Assembly: GCA_910587635.1 (NCBI GenBank)
Contig: CAJUNB010000040.1
Span: 69,500 to 133,499 of the forward strand
Direction: 5' to 3'
Source of the DNA: an uncultured Lachnospiraceae bacterium
Lineage (GTDB): Bacteria > Bacillota > Clostridia > Lachnospirales > Lachnospiraceae
DNA: 64,000 nt
In this document: one piece after another, positions 41,694 to 49,774 of the stretch
Position numbering within the stretch: position 1 is the first letter of the stretch
Layout of the letters: each line of letters begins with the position of its first letter
Position numbers and translations under genes: made by a program
The notes under the pieces: generated by a model
What the model was told of the DNA's origin: nothing
Databases searched by the model: none
Seen by the model: only the letters and a program-made list of their open reading frames with translations

Positions 41694-42956
41694 ATGACCG
41701 TAGAACTGATTTCGGTAGGGACGGAAATTCTATTGGGAAATATCGTAAATACAAATGCCGCATATCTGGCAGAGCAGTGTGCGGTTTTGGGACTTTCCTG
41801 TTTTTATCAAACTGTAGTCGGGGACAACGAGGCGAGACTGGCTCAGGTGCTGGAGACGGCACTGGGGCGGTCTGATATTATTATATTATCGGGAGGACTG
41901 GGGCCTACCAGGGATGATCTGACGAAAGAGACGGCGGCCAGAGTCATGGGCAAAGAATTGCACATGGATGAGCATTCCAGAAAAAGGATAGAAGACTTTT
42001 TTACAAAGAGGGGACTGGAGCTGACGGATAATAACTGGAAGCAGGCCATGGTGCCGGAAGGAGCTGTCGTGATTGACAACGATAACGGTACGGCGCCGGG
42101 AATTATCATAGAGTCGGAAGAAAAGAGAGTCATTCTTCTGCCGGGACCGCCGGGGGAACTGATTCCTATGTTTGAAAGTGCCATTTACCCGTATCTTTCC
42201 AAAGCGGAGCCGGGTGTTATCTATTCTCAGACTGTAAAGCTGTGCGGTATCGGTGAAAGTAAGGCAGAGACGATGGTGGCAGACTTGATTGCGGAGCAGG
42301 GAAATCCTACCATTGCCCCCTATGCCAAGATCGGAGAGGTACACCTGAGGATTACGGCAAAGGCATCTGCGGAAAAAGAGGCAAAGAAATTGATTAAGCC
42401 GGTAGTAAAGGAATTAAAGAACCGGTTTGGTATGAACGTATATACAACAGAAGAAAATGTGACGCTGGAGCAGGCGGTAGTGGATCTGCTTCTGGCAAAT
42501 AAGCTGACGGTGACGACGGCGGAATCCTGTACGGGAGGGCTGCTGGCAGCCAAGCTTACCGGTGTGCCGGGGGTGTCCGAAGTATTTAAATCCGGGCAGG
42601 TCACATATTCCAATAAGGCAAAGCACCGACTGCTCGGTGTAAAAAAGCATTCTCTTGGGAAGCATGGCGCAGTCAGTGAGAATGTAGCCAAAGAAATGGC
42701 AAAAGGGGCGGCTGTCTCCTCCAGGGCGGATGTGGCAGTTGCGATTACAGGCATTGCCGGTCCTGACGGAGGCAGCCCGGAGAAACCGGTGGGACTTGTC
42801 TATATTGCGTGCAGTGTGTGTGGCAAAGTAAAAGTAAAAGAATACAATTTTACAGGCAATCGTAATAAAATTCGGGAAAGTAGTGTGATTGCGGCGCTCA
42901 CATTGATGCGCCACTGTATTTTGGAGTATTACAGTGCACTGCTTTCTGCAAAATAA
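41694..42956 (+). CDS. cinA: CinA family protein (nicotinamide-nucleotide amidase / competence-damage)
   Basis: 420 residues with both domains. The N-terminal MoCF-like domain shows ELISVGTEILLGNIVNTNA, SGGLGPTRDDLTKE and LLPGPPGELIPMFE. The C-terminal amidase domain begins near residue 260 with TTAESCTGGLLAAKLTGVPG and holds GIAGPDGGSPEKPVGLVYIA. Family members deamidate nicotinamide mononucleotide (the C-terminal domain) and hydrolyse ADP-ribose (the N-terminal domain). Linkage to recA is classic in Gram-positives; here one gene and a repeat separate them. Confidence 0.93.
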   Translation: MTVELISVGTEILLGNIVNTNAAYLAEQCAVLGLSCFYQTVVGDNEARLAQVLETALGRSDIIILSGGLGPTRDDLTKETAARVMGKELHMDEHSRKRIEDFFTKRGLELTDNNWKQAMVPEGAVVIDNDNGTAPGIIIESEEKRVILLPGPPGELIPMFESAIYPYLSKAEPGVIYSQTVKLCGIGESKAETMVADLIAEQGNPTIAPYAKIGEVHLRITAKASAEKEAKKLIKPVVKELKNRFGMNVYTTEENVTLEQAVVDLLLANKLTVTTAESCTGGLLAAKLTGVPGVSEVFKSGQVTYSNKAKHRLLGVKKHSLGKHGAVSENVAKEMAKGAAVSSRADVAVAITGIAGPDGGSPEKPVGLVYIACSVCGKVKVKEYNFTGNRNKIRESSVIAALTLMRHCILEYYSALLSAK

Positions 42957-42969
42957 TGAGGAAATCAAT

Positions 42970-44433
42970 ATGAATAATCAAACAGAGGAAAACTTCAGTT
43001 TTTGTCCGAAATGCGGCTCTCTGATGGAGAATGGCGTCTGCCCGGAATGTTCCAGAAAGGGGCAGCAGGGGGTATACTCTTCACGGAACTGGCCGGGAGA
43101 GGCGATTTTGCAGAGTCAGGATGAGGATGGAACCGGACAGGAAAACCGGGGACAATCAGAACAGAACTGGAATGACCTAAATCAGGGTCAGTGGAATCCA
43201 AATCAGTCCTGTCAGAATCAGGGCCAGCCATACCAGAACTGGGGCCAACAGGACCCGAATCAGCCATACCAGAACTGGAACGGGCAAAGTCCAAACCAGC
43301 CCTGTCAGAATCAGGGCCAGCAGGACCCGAATCAGCCATACCAGAACTGGAGCGGGCAAAATCCAAACCAGCCCTATCAGAACTGGGGCCAGCAGGACCC
43401 GAGTCAGTCTTGGCAAAACTGGAACGGCCAGAGCCAGGGACAATCCTATCAGAACTGGCAGGGAGGCCAGCAGAACCAGTATTATGGCCAGCAGCCGTAC
43501 CAGGGACAAAATTATAACAATTACAATCCCTATATGAAACCGAAGAAAGACAATAAAGTATGGATTATCGTAGGAGTAACGATCGGTATCATATTTTTAT
43601 TTCTCTTTGTTTTTGGCGGATTCTTTTACGGTTATACTATGACCCGGTTAATGAGTACGACTGATTATATGGGAGGGGAATATGGGGACTACAGGGACTA
43701 TGGACGTGACAGTGATAACAGTGATGACAGATATACAGATGATGACGGAGATGTGAGTCCGGGGGAGGATGAGGATTATGTGCCTTCTCCCGAAGATGAG
43801 TATTATTACGGACCGTGTAATGCGATCGATGAGAGTGTAGGGTATTCTTTTGTAACAAAATCTTATACAAATGAAGATCCTGACAATGATATTGATATTA
43901 TAGTCAATTATGTGGAACTGAAAGGGGACGATATTCCGAATATCGACAACCTGAACGAAGCGCTGGAATCGGTAGCCCTCTACTATGCCGTAGATTTTCC
44001 CCAGTATTATGGAGAATATGGAAACAGTTATGCGGTCTATAATACGGCCTATGTTACCTACAATGATGAAGATATTGTCAGCATCGTAATGGATGAATAT
44101 GTCGTAATGGATGACGAATATCATGTGGATCTGTACGCCATCAATATTGATGTAAAAAATGGCGTAATTCTGGACAATGACAGCCTGTTGAAGATTGATG
44201 CGGAGTTTGCAGAAGAATTCCGGGAAAGAAATAATGAACAAAACGGAAATATTGATTATCTGGACTCCATTACAGATGAAGAACTGACATTGACACTTCA
44301 GGACAACACTTCCATGATTGCATATTATACACCTCTTGGAATGGAGGTAGGATTTAACTATGCAGATTATGGTTCTAGCGGATGGCTTACTGTGACATAC
44401 AAAGATTACGCAAAATATCAGGATAAATTCTAA
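42970..44433 (+). CDS. Zinc-ribbon, repeat-rich, single-pass membrane protein with DUF3298-like exterior domain
   Basis: 487 residues. ATG 42970 follows TGAGGA; an in-frame ATG at 42934 lies inside cinA. Residues 10-27 form a zinc ribbon (CPKCG ... CPEC). Residues 60-180 are Gln/Asn/Pro/Trp-rich with at least six irregular repeats of the type QNWGQQDPNQPY. One membrane segment follows (VWIIVGVTIGIIFLFLFVFGGFF), then an acidic Asp/Tyr/Gly/Ser linker and a globular C-terminus with INIDVKNGVILDNDSLL, which resembles DUF3298/RsiV-type domains. Topology would place the ribbon and repeats inside. The function is unknown. Confidence 0.75.
   Translation: MNNQTEENFSFCPKCGSLMENGVCPECSRKGQQGVYSSRNWPGEAILQSQDEDGTGQENRGQSEQNWNDLNQGQWNPNQSCQNQGQPYQNWGQQDPNQPYQNWNGQSPNQPCQNQGQQDPNQPYQNWSGQNPNQPYQNWGQQDPSQSWQNWNGQSQGQSYQNWQGGQQNQYYGQQPYQGQNYNNYNPYMKPKKDNKVWIIVGVTIGIIFLFLFVFGGFFYGYTMTRLMSTTDYMGGEYGDYRDYGRDSDNSDDRYTDDDGDVSPGEDEDYVPSPEDEYYYGPCNAIDESVGYSFVTKSYTNEDPDNDIDIIVNYVELKGDDIPNIDNLNEALESVALYYAVDFPQYYGEYGNSYAVYNTAYVTYNDEDIVSIVMDEYVVMDDEYHVDLYAINIDVKNGVILDNDSLLKIDAEFAEEFRERNNEQNGNIDYLDSITDEELTLTLQDNTSMIAYYTPLGMEVGFNYADYGSSGWLTVTYKDYAKYQDKF
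43190..43500 (+). repeat. Tandem degenerate ~45-bp coding repeats
   Basis: Units built from CAGAACTGG, GGCCAGCAGGACCCGAATCAG and CCATACCAGAAC recur at least six times in different orders, encoding the QNW-GQQDPNQPY segments. The units are similar enough at the DNA level to expand or contract by recombination. Confidence 0.8.
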
Positions 44434-44443
44434 ATCCTATAGA

Positions 44444-44607
44444 GGTACCCTCAATGGTCAGGGTCAGAGAGTCGGAAAGAAGTCAATTTTTGTCCCTGCG
44501 AGGCGCTTGATTGACGCGTACTGGACGTACGCGGAAGGAAAGCAACGGAACAGGGGCAAAAATTGGCTCTTCTCCGACCGTGTGTCCCTTTGTCCACTGA
44601 GGGTACC
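44444..44607. repeat. 164-bp imperfect inverted-repeat (MITE-like) element
   Basis: Termini GGTACCCTCA (44444-44453) and TGAGGGTACC (44598-44607) are perfect complements. The inner stem CAATTTTTGTCCCTG (44484-44498) pairs with CAGGGGCAAAAATTG (44551-44565) apart from one wobble. The loop contains GCGTAC/GTACGC (44516-44521, 44527-44532). Nothing in it codes for a convincing protein. A partial relative starts at 63917. Confidence 0.82.
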
Positions 44608-44790
44608 CCCGGTGAGCAAGTCATATTTTCAGGAAAAATGAGTCAGATACAGCTGTCTGAAAGATGTATCTGGTATATGCCGGGATATAAAGCAGTCAGC
44701 GGCTTGGTATCCCGGGAAAATCTAAGGTTGCTGTCTGTTTTAGGTACAGTAACAATCCGTTTCCTTTTCACAAATTTTCCCATAAAAGAA
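44608..44790. other. Non-coding region upstream of recA with two hairpins
   Basis: No gene is supported here. Two short inverted repeats can be seen: CAGATAC/GTATCTG (44644-44650, 44666-44672) and CCGGGATA/TATCCCGG (44680-44687, 44708-44715). Neither is followed by a T-run. Confidence 0.5.
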
Positions 44791-44819
44791 TTGACAAAAA
44801 CAAACAGATGTTTTATTCT
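44791..44819 (+). promoter_or_regulatory. recA promoter
   Basis: TTGACA (44791-44796), 17-bp spacer, TATTCT (44814-44819). The SOS box begins 7 bp downstream. Confidence 0.8.
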
Positions 44820-44825
44820 ATTAAC

Positions 44826-44839
44826 AGAACTAATGTTCT
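44826..44839. promoter_or_regulatory. LexA (SOS) box of recA
   Basis: AGAACTAATGTTCT is a perfect palindrome with the Gram-positive GAAC-N4-GTTC consensus, located at the expected transcription start of recA. Confidence 0.88.
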
Positions 44840-44863
44840 GTACAAAAAATAAGGAGAATATCT

Positions 44864-45958
44864 ATGGAAAAAGAAGATAAATTAAAAGCATTGGATGCGG
44901 CGCTGAGCCAGATCGAGCGACAGTATGGAAAAGGTGCCGTTATGAAGCTGGGTGATCCGGGCAGACAGATGAATGTGGAGACCATTCCCACAGGTTCTCT
45001 GAGCCTGGATATTGCACTGGGGCTTGGGGGGATTCCCAAAGGGAGGATTATAGAAATCTATGGACCGGAGTCCAGCGGTAAGACTACCGTCACGCTGCAT
45101 ATGATTGCGGAAGTACAGAAAAGAGGCGGTATTGCAGGGTTTATAGATGCGGAGCATGCATTGGACCCGGTATATGCAAAAAATATCGGTGTTGATATTG
45201 ACAATCTGTACATATCCCAGCCGGACAACGGTGAACAGGCGATGGAGATCACAGAGACGATGGTACGTTCCGGGGCTATAGATATCGTCGTAGTGGACTC
45301 TGTTGCAGCGCTTGTGCCGAAGGCGGAGATAGACGGAGATATGGGAGACAGCCATGTGGGGCTGCAGGCAAGGCTGATGTCCCAGGCGCTCAGGAAGTTG
45401 ACAGCAGTTATCAGTAAATCCAACTGCACGGTTATCTTTATCAATCAGCTCCGTGAAAAGATAGGGGTCATGTTTGGCAATCCAGAGACGACTACCGGTG
45501 GCCGGGCGCTGAAGTTTTATTCTTCTGTCCGGCTGGATGTAAGGCGAATTGAGGCTCTGAAGCAGAGCGGAGAAGTGATCGGCAATCGGACAAGGGCAAA
45601 AGTAGTAAAAAATAAAATAGCGCCGCCTTTTAAGGAAGCAGAGTTTGATATTATGTTTGGTAAGGGGATTTCCAAAGAGGGAGATATTCTGGATCTGGCA
45701 GCCGGATGCAACGTTATCAGTAAAAGTGGTTCCTGGTATGCCTACGAAGGCAGCAAGATTGGCCAGGGACGTGAGAATGCAAAACAATATTTAAAAGAAA
45801 ACGCCGCTGTCTGCCTGGAAGTGGAAAATAAAGTCAGGGCGCATTATGGTCTTGGAGACAGGGCGGATGCCGGAACGGCAGATGTGGAAGAAACGACGAC
45901 CAGTGAGAATGTTGAAAAGAAAAGTGCGGCAGGGAAAAAGGCTGCGGCAGAGAAGTAA
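44864..45958 (+). CDS. recA: RecA recombinase
   Basis: 364 residues, full length. The Walker A loop is GPESSGKTT (about residues 67-75), IVVVDSVAALVPKAE is Walker B, and VGLQARLMSQALRKL, INQLREKIGVMFGNPETT and YEGSKIGQGRENAKQYL are diagnostic. The C-terminal 35 residues are Ala/Glu/Lys-rich, as usual. It forms filaments on single-stranded DNA for recombination and induces SOS. AAGGAG ribosome site before ATG 44864. It has its own promoter with a LexA box, and recX follows by 15 bp. Confidence 0.97.
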   Translation: MEKEDKLKALDAALSQIERQYGKGAVMKLGDPGRQMNVETIPTGSLSLDIALGLGGIPKGRIIEIYGPESSGKTTVTLHMIAEVQKRGGIAGFIDAEHALDPVYAKNIGVDIDNLYISQPDNGEQAMEITETMVRSGAIDIVVVDSVAALVPKAEIDGDMGDSHVGLQARLMSQALRKLTAVISKSNCTVIFINQLREKIGVMFGNPETTTGGRALKFYSSVRLDVRRIEALKQSGEVIGNRTRAKVVKNKIAPPFKEAEFDIMFGKGISKEGDILDLAAGCNVISKSGSWYAYEGSKIGQGRENAKQYLKENAAVCLEVENKVRAHYGLGDRADAGTADVEETTTSENVEKKSAAGKKAAAEK

Positions 45959-45973
45959 AAGGCAATATGAGAG

Positions 45974-46600
45974 ATGACAGTGACTGAGATAGAAGAGATA
46001 TCCGGGAAGAGAAGCAGAGTTTTCCTGGATGGCTCCTTTGCCTTTGTGGTGTACAAAGGGGAGCTGCGCAAATATGAGATTGAAAAAGGGAAAGAACTGG
46101 AAGAAGAAGTTCTGGATGAGCTGCAAAATAAGGTACTTCCCAGACGGGCAAAGCTGCGTGCCATGAATCTTCTGAAGAACAGGCAATATACGGAGAAGCA
46201 GCTGACGGACAAGCTGTTGCTGGGAGGCTATAGCCAGGAGATTGCCAGAGTGGCAGTGGACTATGTGAAGTCGTACCGGTATGTAGATGACTACCAGTAT
46301 GCTTATGATTATCTCGCCTGTTATATGGAAAGGCGCAGCAGAAAAGAGCTGGAACAGAAGCTGTTACAGAAGGGGATCAGCAGAGAGACGATAGACAGTG
46401 CCGCAGGTGATCTTGCCAGAGACGGCCGTGTTCCCGATGAGGAGGCTCTCCTCCTTGGGCTGCTGGAAAAAAAATATAATAAATATGACGGGAACGGGAA
46501 AATTTCTGACAGGGAAAAACAACGTATTTTCGCTTATTTCTACCGAAAAGGGTTTTCATCGGAGCTCATAAGGAAGGTTTTGAAAGACACTTTTGCTTGA
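45974..46600 (+). CDS. recX: Regulatory protein RecX
   Basis: 208 residues. It is made of RecX three-helix repeats: KLRAMNLLKNRQYTEKQLTDKL, DYVKSYRYVDDYQYA, RSRKELEQKLLQKGISRETID and RIFAYFYRKGFSSELIRKVL (each in pieces). RecX binds and restrains RecA filaments. Its position 15 bp after recA in the same direction makes co-transcription from the SOS promoter likely. Its TGA stop lies inside the -35 box of the following promoter. Confidence 0.9.
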   Translation: MTVTEIEEISGKRSRVFLDGSFAFVVYKGELRKYEIEKGKELEEEVLDELQNKVLPRRAKLRAMNLLKNRQYTEKQLTDKLLLGGYSQEIARVAVDYVKSYRYVDDYQYAYDYLACYMERRSRKELEQKLLQKGISRETIDSAAGDLARDGRVPDEEALLLGLLEKKYNKYDGNGKISDREKQRIFAYFYRKGFSSELIRKVLKDTFA

Positions 46601-46625
46601 CATAACACTAAATTATGTATAGAAT
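46597..46625 (+). promoter_or_regulatory. Promoter P1 for rny
   Basis: TTGACA (46597-46602), 17-bp spacer, TAGAAT (46620-46625). The -35 box overlaps the recX stop codon. Confidence 0.72.
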
Positions 46626-46641
46626 TAATGTGTTGTAGTTT

Positions 46642-46670
46642 TTGACAATTAGGATATGATTATCCTATAT
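46642..46670 (+). promoter_or_regulatory. Possible second promoter P2 for rny
   Basis: TTGACA (46642-46647), 17-bp spacer, CTATAT (46665-46670). The spacer contains a small palindrome, AGGATA/TATCCT. Confidence 0.5.
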
Positions 46671-46715
46671 CAGATATTTGTACAATGAAAAATAAATAAG
46701 GAGGTGCTCCTGTAC

Positions 46716-48263
46716 ATGCTTGAAGTAGTAATAGCAGTAGTTGTTACGCTTCTGATTGCAGTCCCTGTGTCTGTTGCTGTGGCTACATCTTACCGGAAAA
46801 AGGTAGTGGAGACCAAGATCGGCAATGCAGAGGAAAAGGCAAGAGAGATCATTGATGAAGCTTTGAAGACTGCGGAGACGAAGAAAAGAGAAGGCCTGCT
46901 TGAGATCAAAGAAGAGTCCATTCGTACGAAGAATGAGCTTGACAAGGAAATCAAGGAACGTCGTGCTGAAGTACAGCGCTCTGAAAGAAGAGTCCAGCAG
47001 AAAGAAGAGAACATCGACAAAAAAGCGGATTCGATTGAGAAGAAAGAAGCGGTATTGACTGCCAGAGAAGAAGAGCTGGGAAAGATGAAAGTCGAGATTT
47101 CCAAGCTGAACGAACAAAGAGTACAGGAACTGGAACGAATCTCTGGATTAACCTCCGAACAGGCAAAAGATTATTTGTTAAAAACTGTTGAAGATGAAGT
47201 AAAACATGAAACAGCCATGATGATCAAGGAAATGGAAAGTCGGGCGAAGGAAGAAGCGGACAAGAGGGCAAAGGAGTATGTAGTAACTGCCATTCAGAAA
47301 TGTGCCGCTGATCACGTATCCGAAACGACGATTTCCGTAGTGCAGCTTCCCAACGATGAAATGAAGGGAAGGATTATCGGTAGAGAGGGCAGGAATATCC
47401 GTACCCTTGAAACAATGACTGGTGTGGATCTGATCATTGACGACACGCCGGAAGCAGTTATTTTGTCCGGTTTTGATCCGATCCGCAGAGAGGTTGCCCG
47501 CATCGCTCTTGAAAAATTGATCGTGGATGGACGAATCCATCCGGCGAGAATCGAAGAGATGGTGGAGAAGGCACAAAAAGAAGTAGAAGTAATGATCAAG
47601 GAGGAAGGAGAGGCCGCTACACTGGAAGTAGGTGTGCATGGTATCCATCCCGAACTTGTAAGATTACTTGGCAAAATGAAGTTCCGAACAAGTTATGGTC
47701 AGAATGCATTAAAGCATTCCATTGAAGTTGCCCAGTTGTCGGGTCTGCTGGCGGCGGAGATGGGATTGGATGTCAGACTTGCAAAGCGCGCCGGGCTGCT
47801 CCATGATATTGGAAAGGCTGTGGATCATGAGATGGAAGGGTCTCATATTCAGTTGGGCGTAGAGCTCTGCAGGAAATACAGGGAAGGTGCTGTTGTGATT
47901 AACAGTGTAGAGTCGCATCACGGTGATGTAGAGCCCCAGTCCTTAATCGCATGTCTTGTTCAGGCTGCAGATACCATTTCCGCAGCGAGACCGGGTGCAA
48001 GAAGGGAAACCGTAGAAACATATACCAACAGGTTAAAACAGTTAGAAGAATTAACAAACAATTTCAAAGGTGTCGAAAAATCTTTTGCTATTCAGGCAGG
48101 TAGAGAGGTTCGTGTCATGGTAGTTCCAGAGCAGATTTCGGATTCAGACATGGTACTGATGGCACGGGATATTTCCAAACAGATAGAAGCTGAGCTGGAG
48201 TATCCTGGACAGATCAAGATCAATGTTATCCGCGAATCACGCGTAATTGACTATGCAAAATAG
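46716..48263 (+). CDS. rny: Ribonuclease Y
   Basis: 515 residues. ATG 46716 is preceded by AAGGAGG (46698-46704); an in-frame GTG at 46704 overlaps that site and is rejected. Residues 1-25 are a membrane anchor (VVIAVVVTLLIAVPVSVAVA), 30-180 a long coiled coil, about 205-270 a KH domain (MKGRIIGREGRNIRTLE), and about 335-430 an HD domain (HDIGKAVDHEMEGSH) with the metal-binding His-Asp pair. It initiates mRNA turnover at the membrane. A bidirectional terminator follows. Confidence 0.96.
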   Translation: MLEVVIAVVVTLLIAVPVSVAVATSYRKKVVETKIGNAEEKAREIIDEALKTAETKKREGLLEIKEESIRTKNELDKEIKERRAEVQRSERRVQQKEENIDKKADSIEKKEAVLTAREEELGKMKVEISKLNEQRVQELERISGLTSEQAKDYLLKTVEDEVKHETAMMIKEMESRAKEEADKRAKEYVVTAIQKCAADHVSETTISVVQLPNDEMKGRIIGREGRNIRTLETMTGVDLIIDDTPEAVILSGFDPIRREVARIALEKLIVDGRIHPARIEEMVEKAQKEVEVMIKEEGEAATLEVGVHGIHPELVRLLGKMKFRTSYGQNALKHSIEVAQLSGLLAAEMGLDVRLAKRAGLLHDIGKAVDHEMEGSHIQLGVELCRKYREGAVVINSVESHHGDVEPQSLIACLVQAADTISAARPGARRETVETYTNRLKQLEELTNNFKGVEKSFAIQAGREVRVMVVPEQISDSDMVLMARDISKQIEAELEYPGQIKINVIRESRVIDYAK

Positions 48264-48287
48264 TATAGTGTAAAAAATAAGGTAAGA

Positions 48288-48319
48288 AAAGGGTTGAAAA
48301 TAATATTTTCAACCCTTTC
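48288..48319. terminator. Bidirectional terminator between rny and the phage-tail module
   Basis: Perfect 14-bp inverted repeat built on AAAGGGTTGAAAAT and ATTTTCAACCCTTT. T-rich sequence lies on the + side and TTTTC on the - side. It ends both converging transcripts. Confidence 0.82.
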
Positions 48320-48346
48320 GCTATTTTTATACAATCGGCTTTTCTC

Positions 48347-48622
48347 TTATTTGCAAGACTTTTCTGTTTCATAAGTATCGTCTGGAACAGCAGTGTATAT
48401 GATCGTATTGTTATCGACAACTCGATAAAAATATCTCATCCTGCTGTGATTCCCCTGAACCTTTAAATTATTTTCGTTTAATTCTTTAAAACCGCTTTTT
48501 AAAAACTGATCTTTCTTTACATCAACGGCAGAGTGAAAGACACATTTCATTCTGCCATTGCCCCATGCGCTCAATGTAACGTCAAATATTTTATCACTGT
48601 TATGAAATCTAATTTTCTGCAT
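48347..48622 (-). CDS. Small protein at the end of the tail module, unknown function
   Basis: 91 residues from the ATG complementary to 48620-48622, with an AAAGGA site; the frame extends 9 residues upstream. It has no recognisable domain. It is a beta-strand-like sequence (MQKIRFHNSDKIFDVTLSAWG, RMRYFYRVVDNNTIIYTAV) with no membrane segment. It is the last gene of the co-directional tail module and is probably a small tail accessory or chaperone-like protein; this is from context only. Confidence 0.6.
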   Translation of the reverse strand: MQKIRFHNSDKIFDVTLSAWGNGRMKCVFHSAVDVKKDQFLKSGFKELNENNLKVQGNHSRMRYFYRVVDNNTIIYTAVPDDTYETEKSCK

Positions 48623-48664
48623 ATTTATAAATCCTTTCTGGTATGTCAAAATGTATGGTAATTG

Positions 48665-49432
48665 CTATAGTTTCATACCGTTAAAATACACTTTGACGAC
48701 GTCTTTTCCGTTATATTTCATTTTTTTTAACTTCTCCCCGTTAAAATATATTTTAGGGAAAGCGTATTCCGCAAAGGTTATGGTCACTTGTCCGTCGCCG
48801 TTTCTGACTCCGCTTGAAGTAGTATCTATTTTATTTGTGACAAAAGAAGAATCTATATCCGCTGTCAATGCCAGCCATTGTACGCCGGAGGCATTTGACA
48901 GAGTAGTAGTTCCTCCTCCGGCTCCTCCCTGGGCTGAGCCGGAACCGTCGTGTGCGACGTAGGAAGCGTCGCCGCCTTTCCCTCCGGCGGCAGATATGAT
49001 GCGGACGCCGTTACATTGAATGTAGCTTCCGCCGCCTCCTCCACCAGACACGGCTTTCCCACTGTGATCCCATCCTTCATTATCGCACCAGGTTTCTTCT
49101 GTATTTCCGCTTGCGCCGCCGTTCCAGCCTCCGTAGGCGTTTCTTTTATTTTCTTCTCCGATCGCCCCGTTTTCTCCCTGGCCCCCTACACGAATGTTGA
49201 GAACAGTGCCTTCTGCTATGAACGCCGTACTTGCGCGAAGGGAACCGCCTGTTCCGCCGCTGCCTCCGCCTCCCTGGCCGTTTACGCCGGCGGCGCCCCA
49301 TCCGGAGCCGCCTTTTGCTCCATAACAATAAATATTGTAAAAACCTTCGATGGGAGCCGTCCATGTGACATCTGATTTCGTAAGTCCGAAAGATACGCTG
49401 TCTCCGATTTGAGGGTTATCTGTTATAGCCAT
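48665..49432 (-). CDS. Glycine-rich tail fibre / tip protein
   Basis: 255 residues, GGAGG site before the start. After a beta-rich opening (TWTAPIEGFYNIYCYGAKGG) come long Gly-rich stretches (GGGGSGGTGGS, SGGGGGGSY, AGGAGGGTTT), the pattern of glycine-rich phage receptor-binding domains that fold as polyglycine sandwiches. The C-terminus has a short tandem motif: KIYFNGEKL, MKYNGKDV, VYFNGMKL, commonly seen at the ends of Firmicute phage tail proteins. It probably makes contact with the target cell surface. The high GC of this gene contrasts with the AT-rich fibre genes upstream. Confidence 0.75.
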   Translation of the reverse strand: MAITDNPQIGDSVSFGLTKSDVTWTAPIEGFYNIYCYGAKGGSGWGAAGVNGQGGGGSGGTGGSLRASTAFIAEGTVLNIRVGGQGENGAIGEENKRNAYGGWNGGASGNTEETWCDNEGWDHSGKAVSGGGGGGSYIQCNGVRIISAAGGKGGDASYVAHDGSGSAQGGAGGGTTTLSNASGVQWLALTADIDSSFVTNKIDTTSSGVRNGDGQVTITFAEYAFPKIYFNGEKLKKMKYNGKDVVKVYFNGMKL

Positions 49433-49469
49433 ATGTATTATTTCCTCCCTATTGATTCCTAAAAAACCG

Positions 49470-49754
49470 TTATACAGAAACTAAGTACAATGTTTTCGTT
49501 TCTTCGTCATAGCGGTCTACCTTTACATTTAACCTGGCGTTGACGGATGCTGCGTCCGGCACCCATCCTTCTTCTGTGACCGTAGAGGAAGTGGTAATTC
49601 CTTTAATCGCCCCCACCTTTGTTTCTAAATTTTCACCGTCGTCCGCATCCACGGATCTGGCGGAAGTGACAAAATTGCACCTTTCCCAAACACGGCTTTT
49701 TTCATCTGTCAAAACTCTGTAAAGGACTCTTTCTTTTATATTTTCCGTTGCCAT
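49470..49754 (-). CDS. Small tail-module protein, unknown function
   Basis: 94 residues from the ATG complementary to 49752-49754 with AAAGGAG upstream; the longer frame (44 more residues) overlaps the previous gene and lacks support. The sequence (MATENIKERVLYRVLTDEKS, TSARSVDADDGENLETKVG, VPDAASVNARL) resembles small proteins near tail fibres in Firmicute prophages, but I do not recognise a named domain. The motif LYLVSV at the end suggests a beta-strand terminus. It is 20 bp from the previous gene. Confidence 0.6.
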   Translation of the reverse strand: MATENIKERVLYRVLTDEKSRVWERCNFVTSARSVDADDGENLETKVGAIKGITTSSTVTEEGWVPDAASVNARLNVKVDRYDEETKTLYLVSV

Positions 49755-49774
49755 TTTTAAACTCTCCTTTTGCA

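Noticed and set aside
43191..43517. Alternative-frame and antisense Glu/Ser/Pro or Leu/Val-rich repeats over the Q/N-rich gene
   Set aside because: They arise from reading the same DNA repeats in other frames; the zinc ribbon and membrane segment fit only the main frame.
44563..44880. 105-codon frame in the recA leader
   Set aside because: It runs through the end of the 164-bp repeat, the recA promoter and the SOS box into recA; no ribosome site or protein family.
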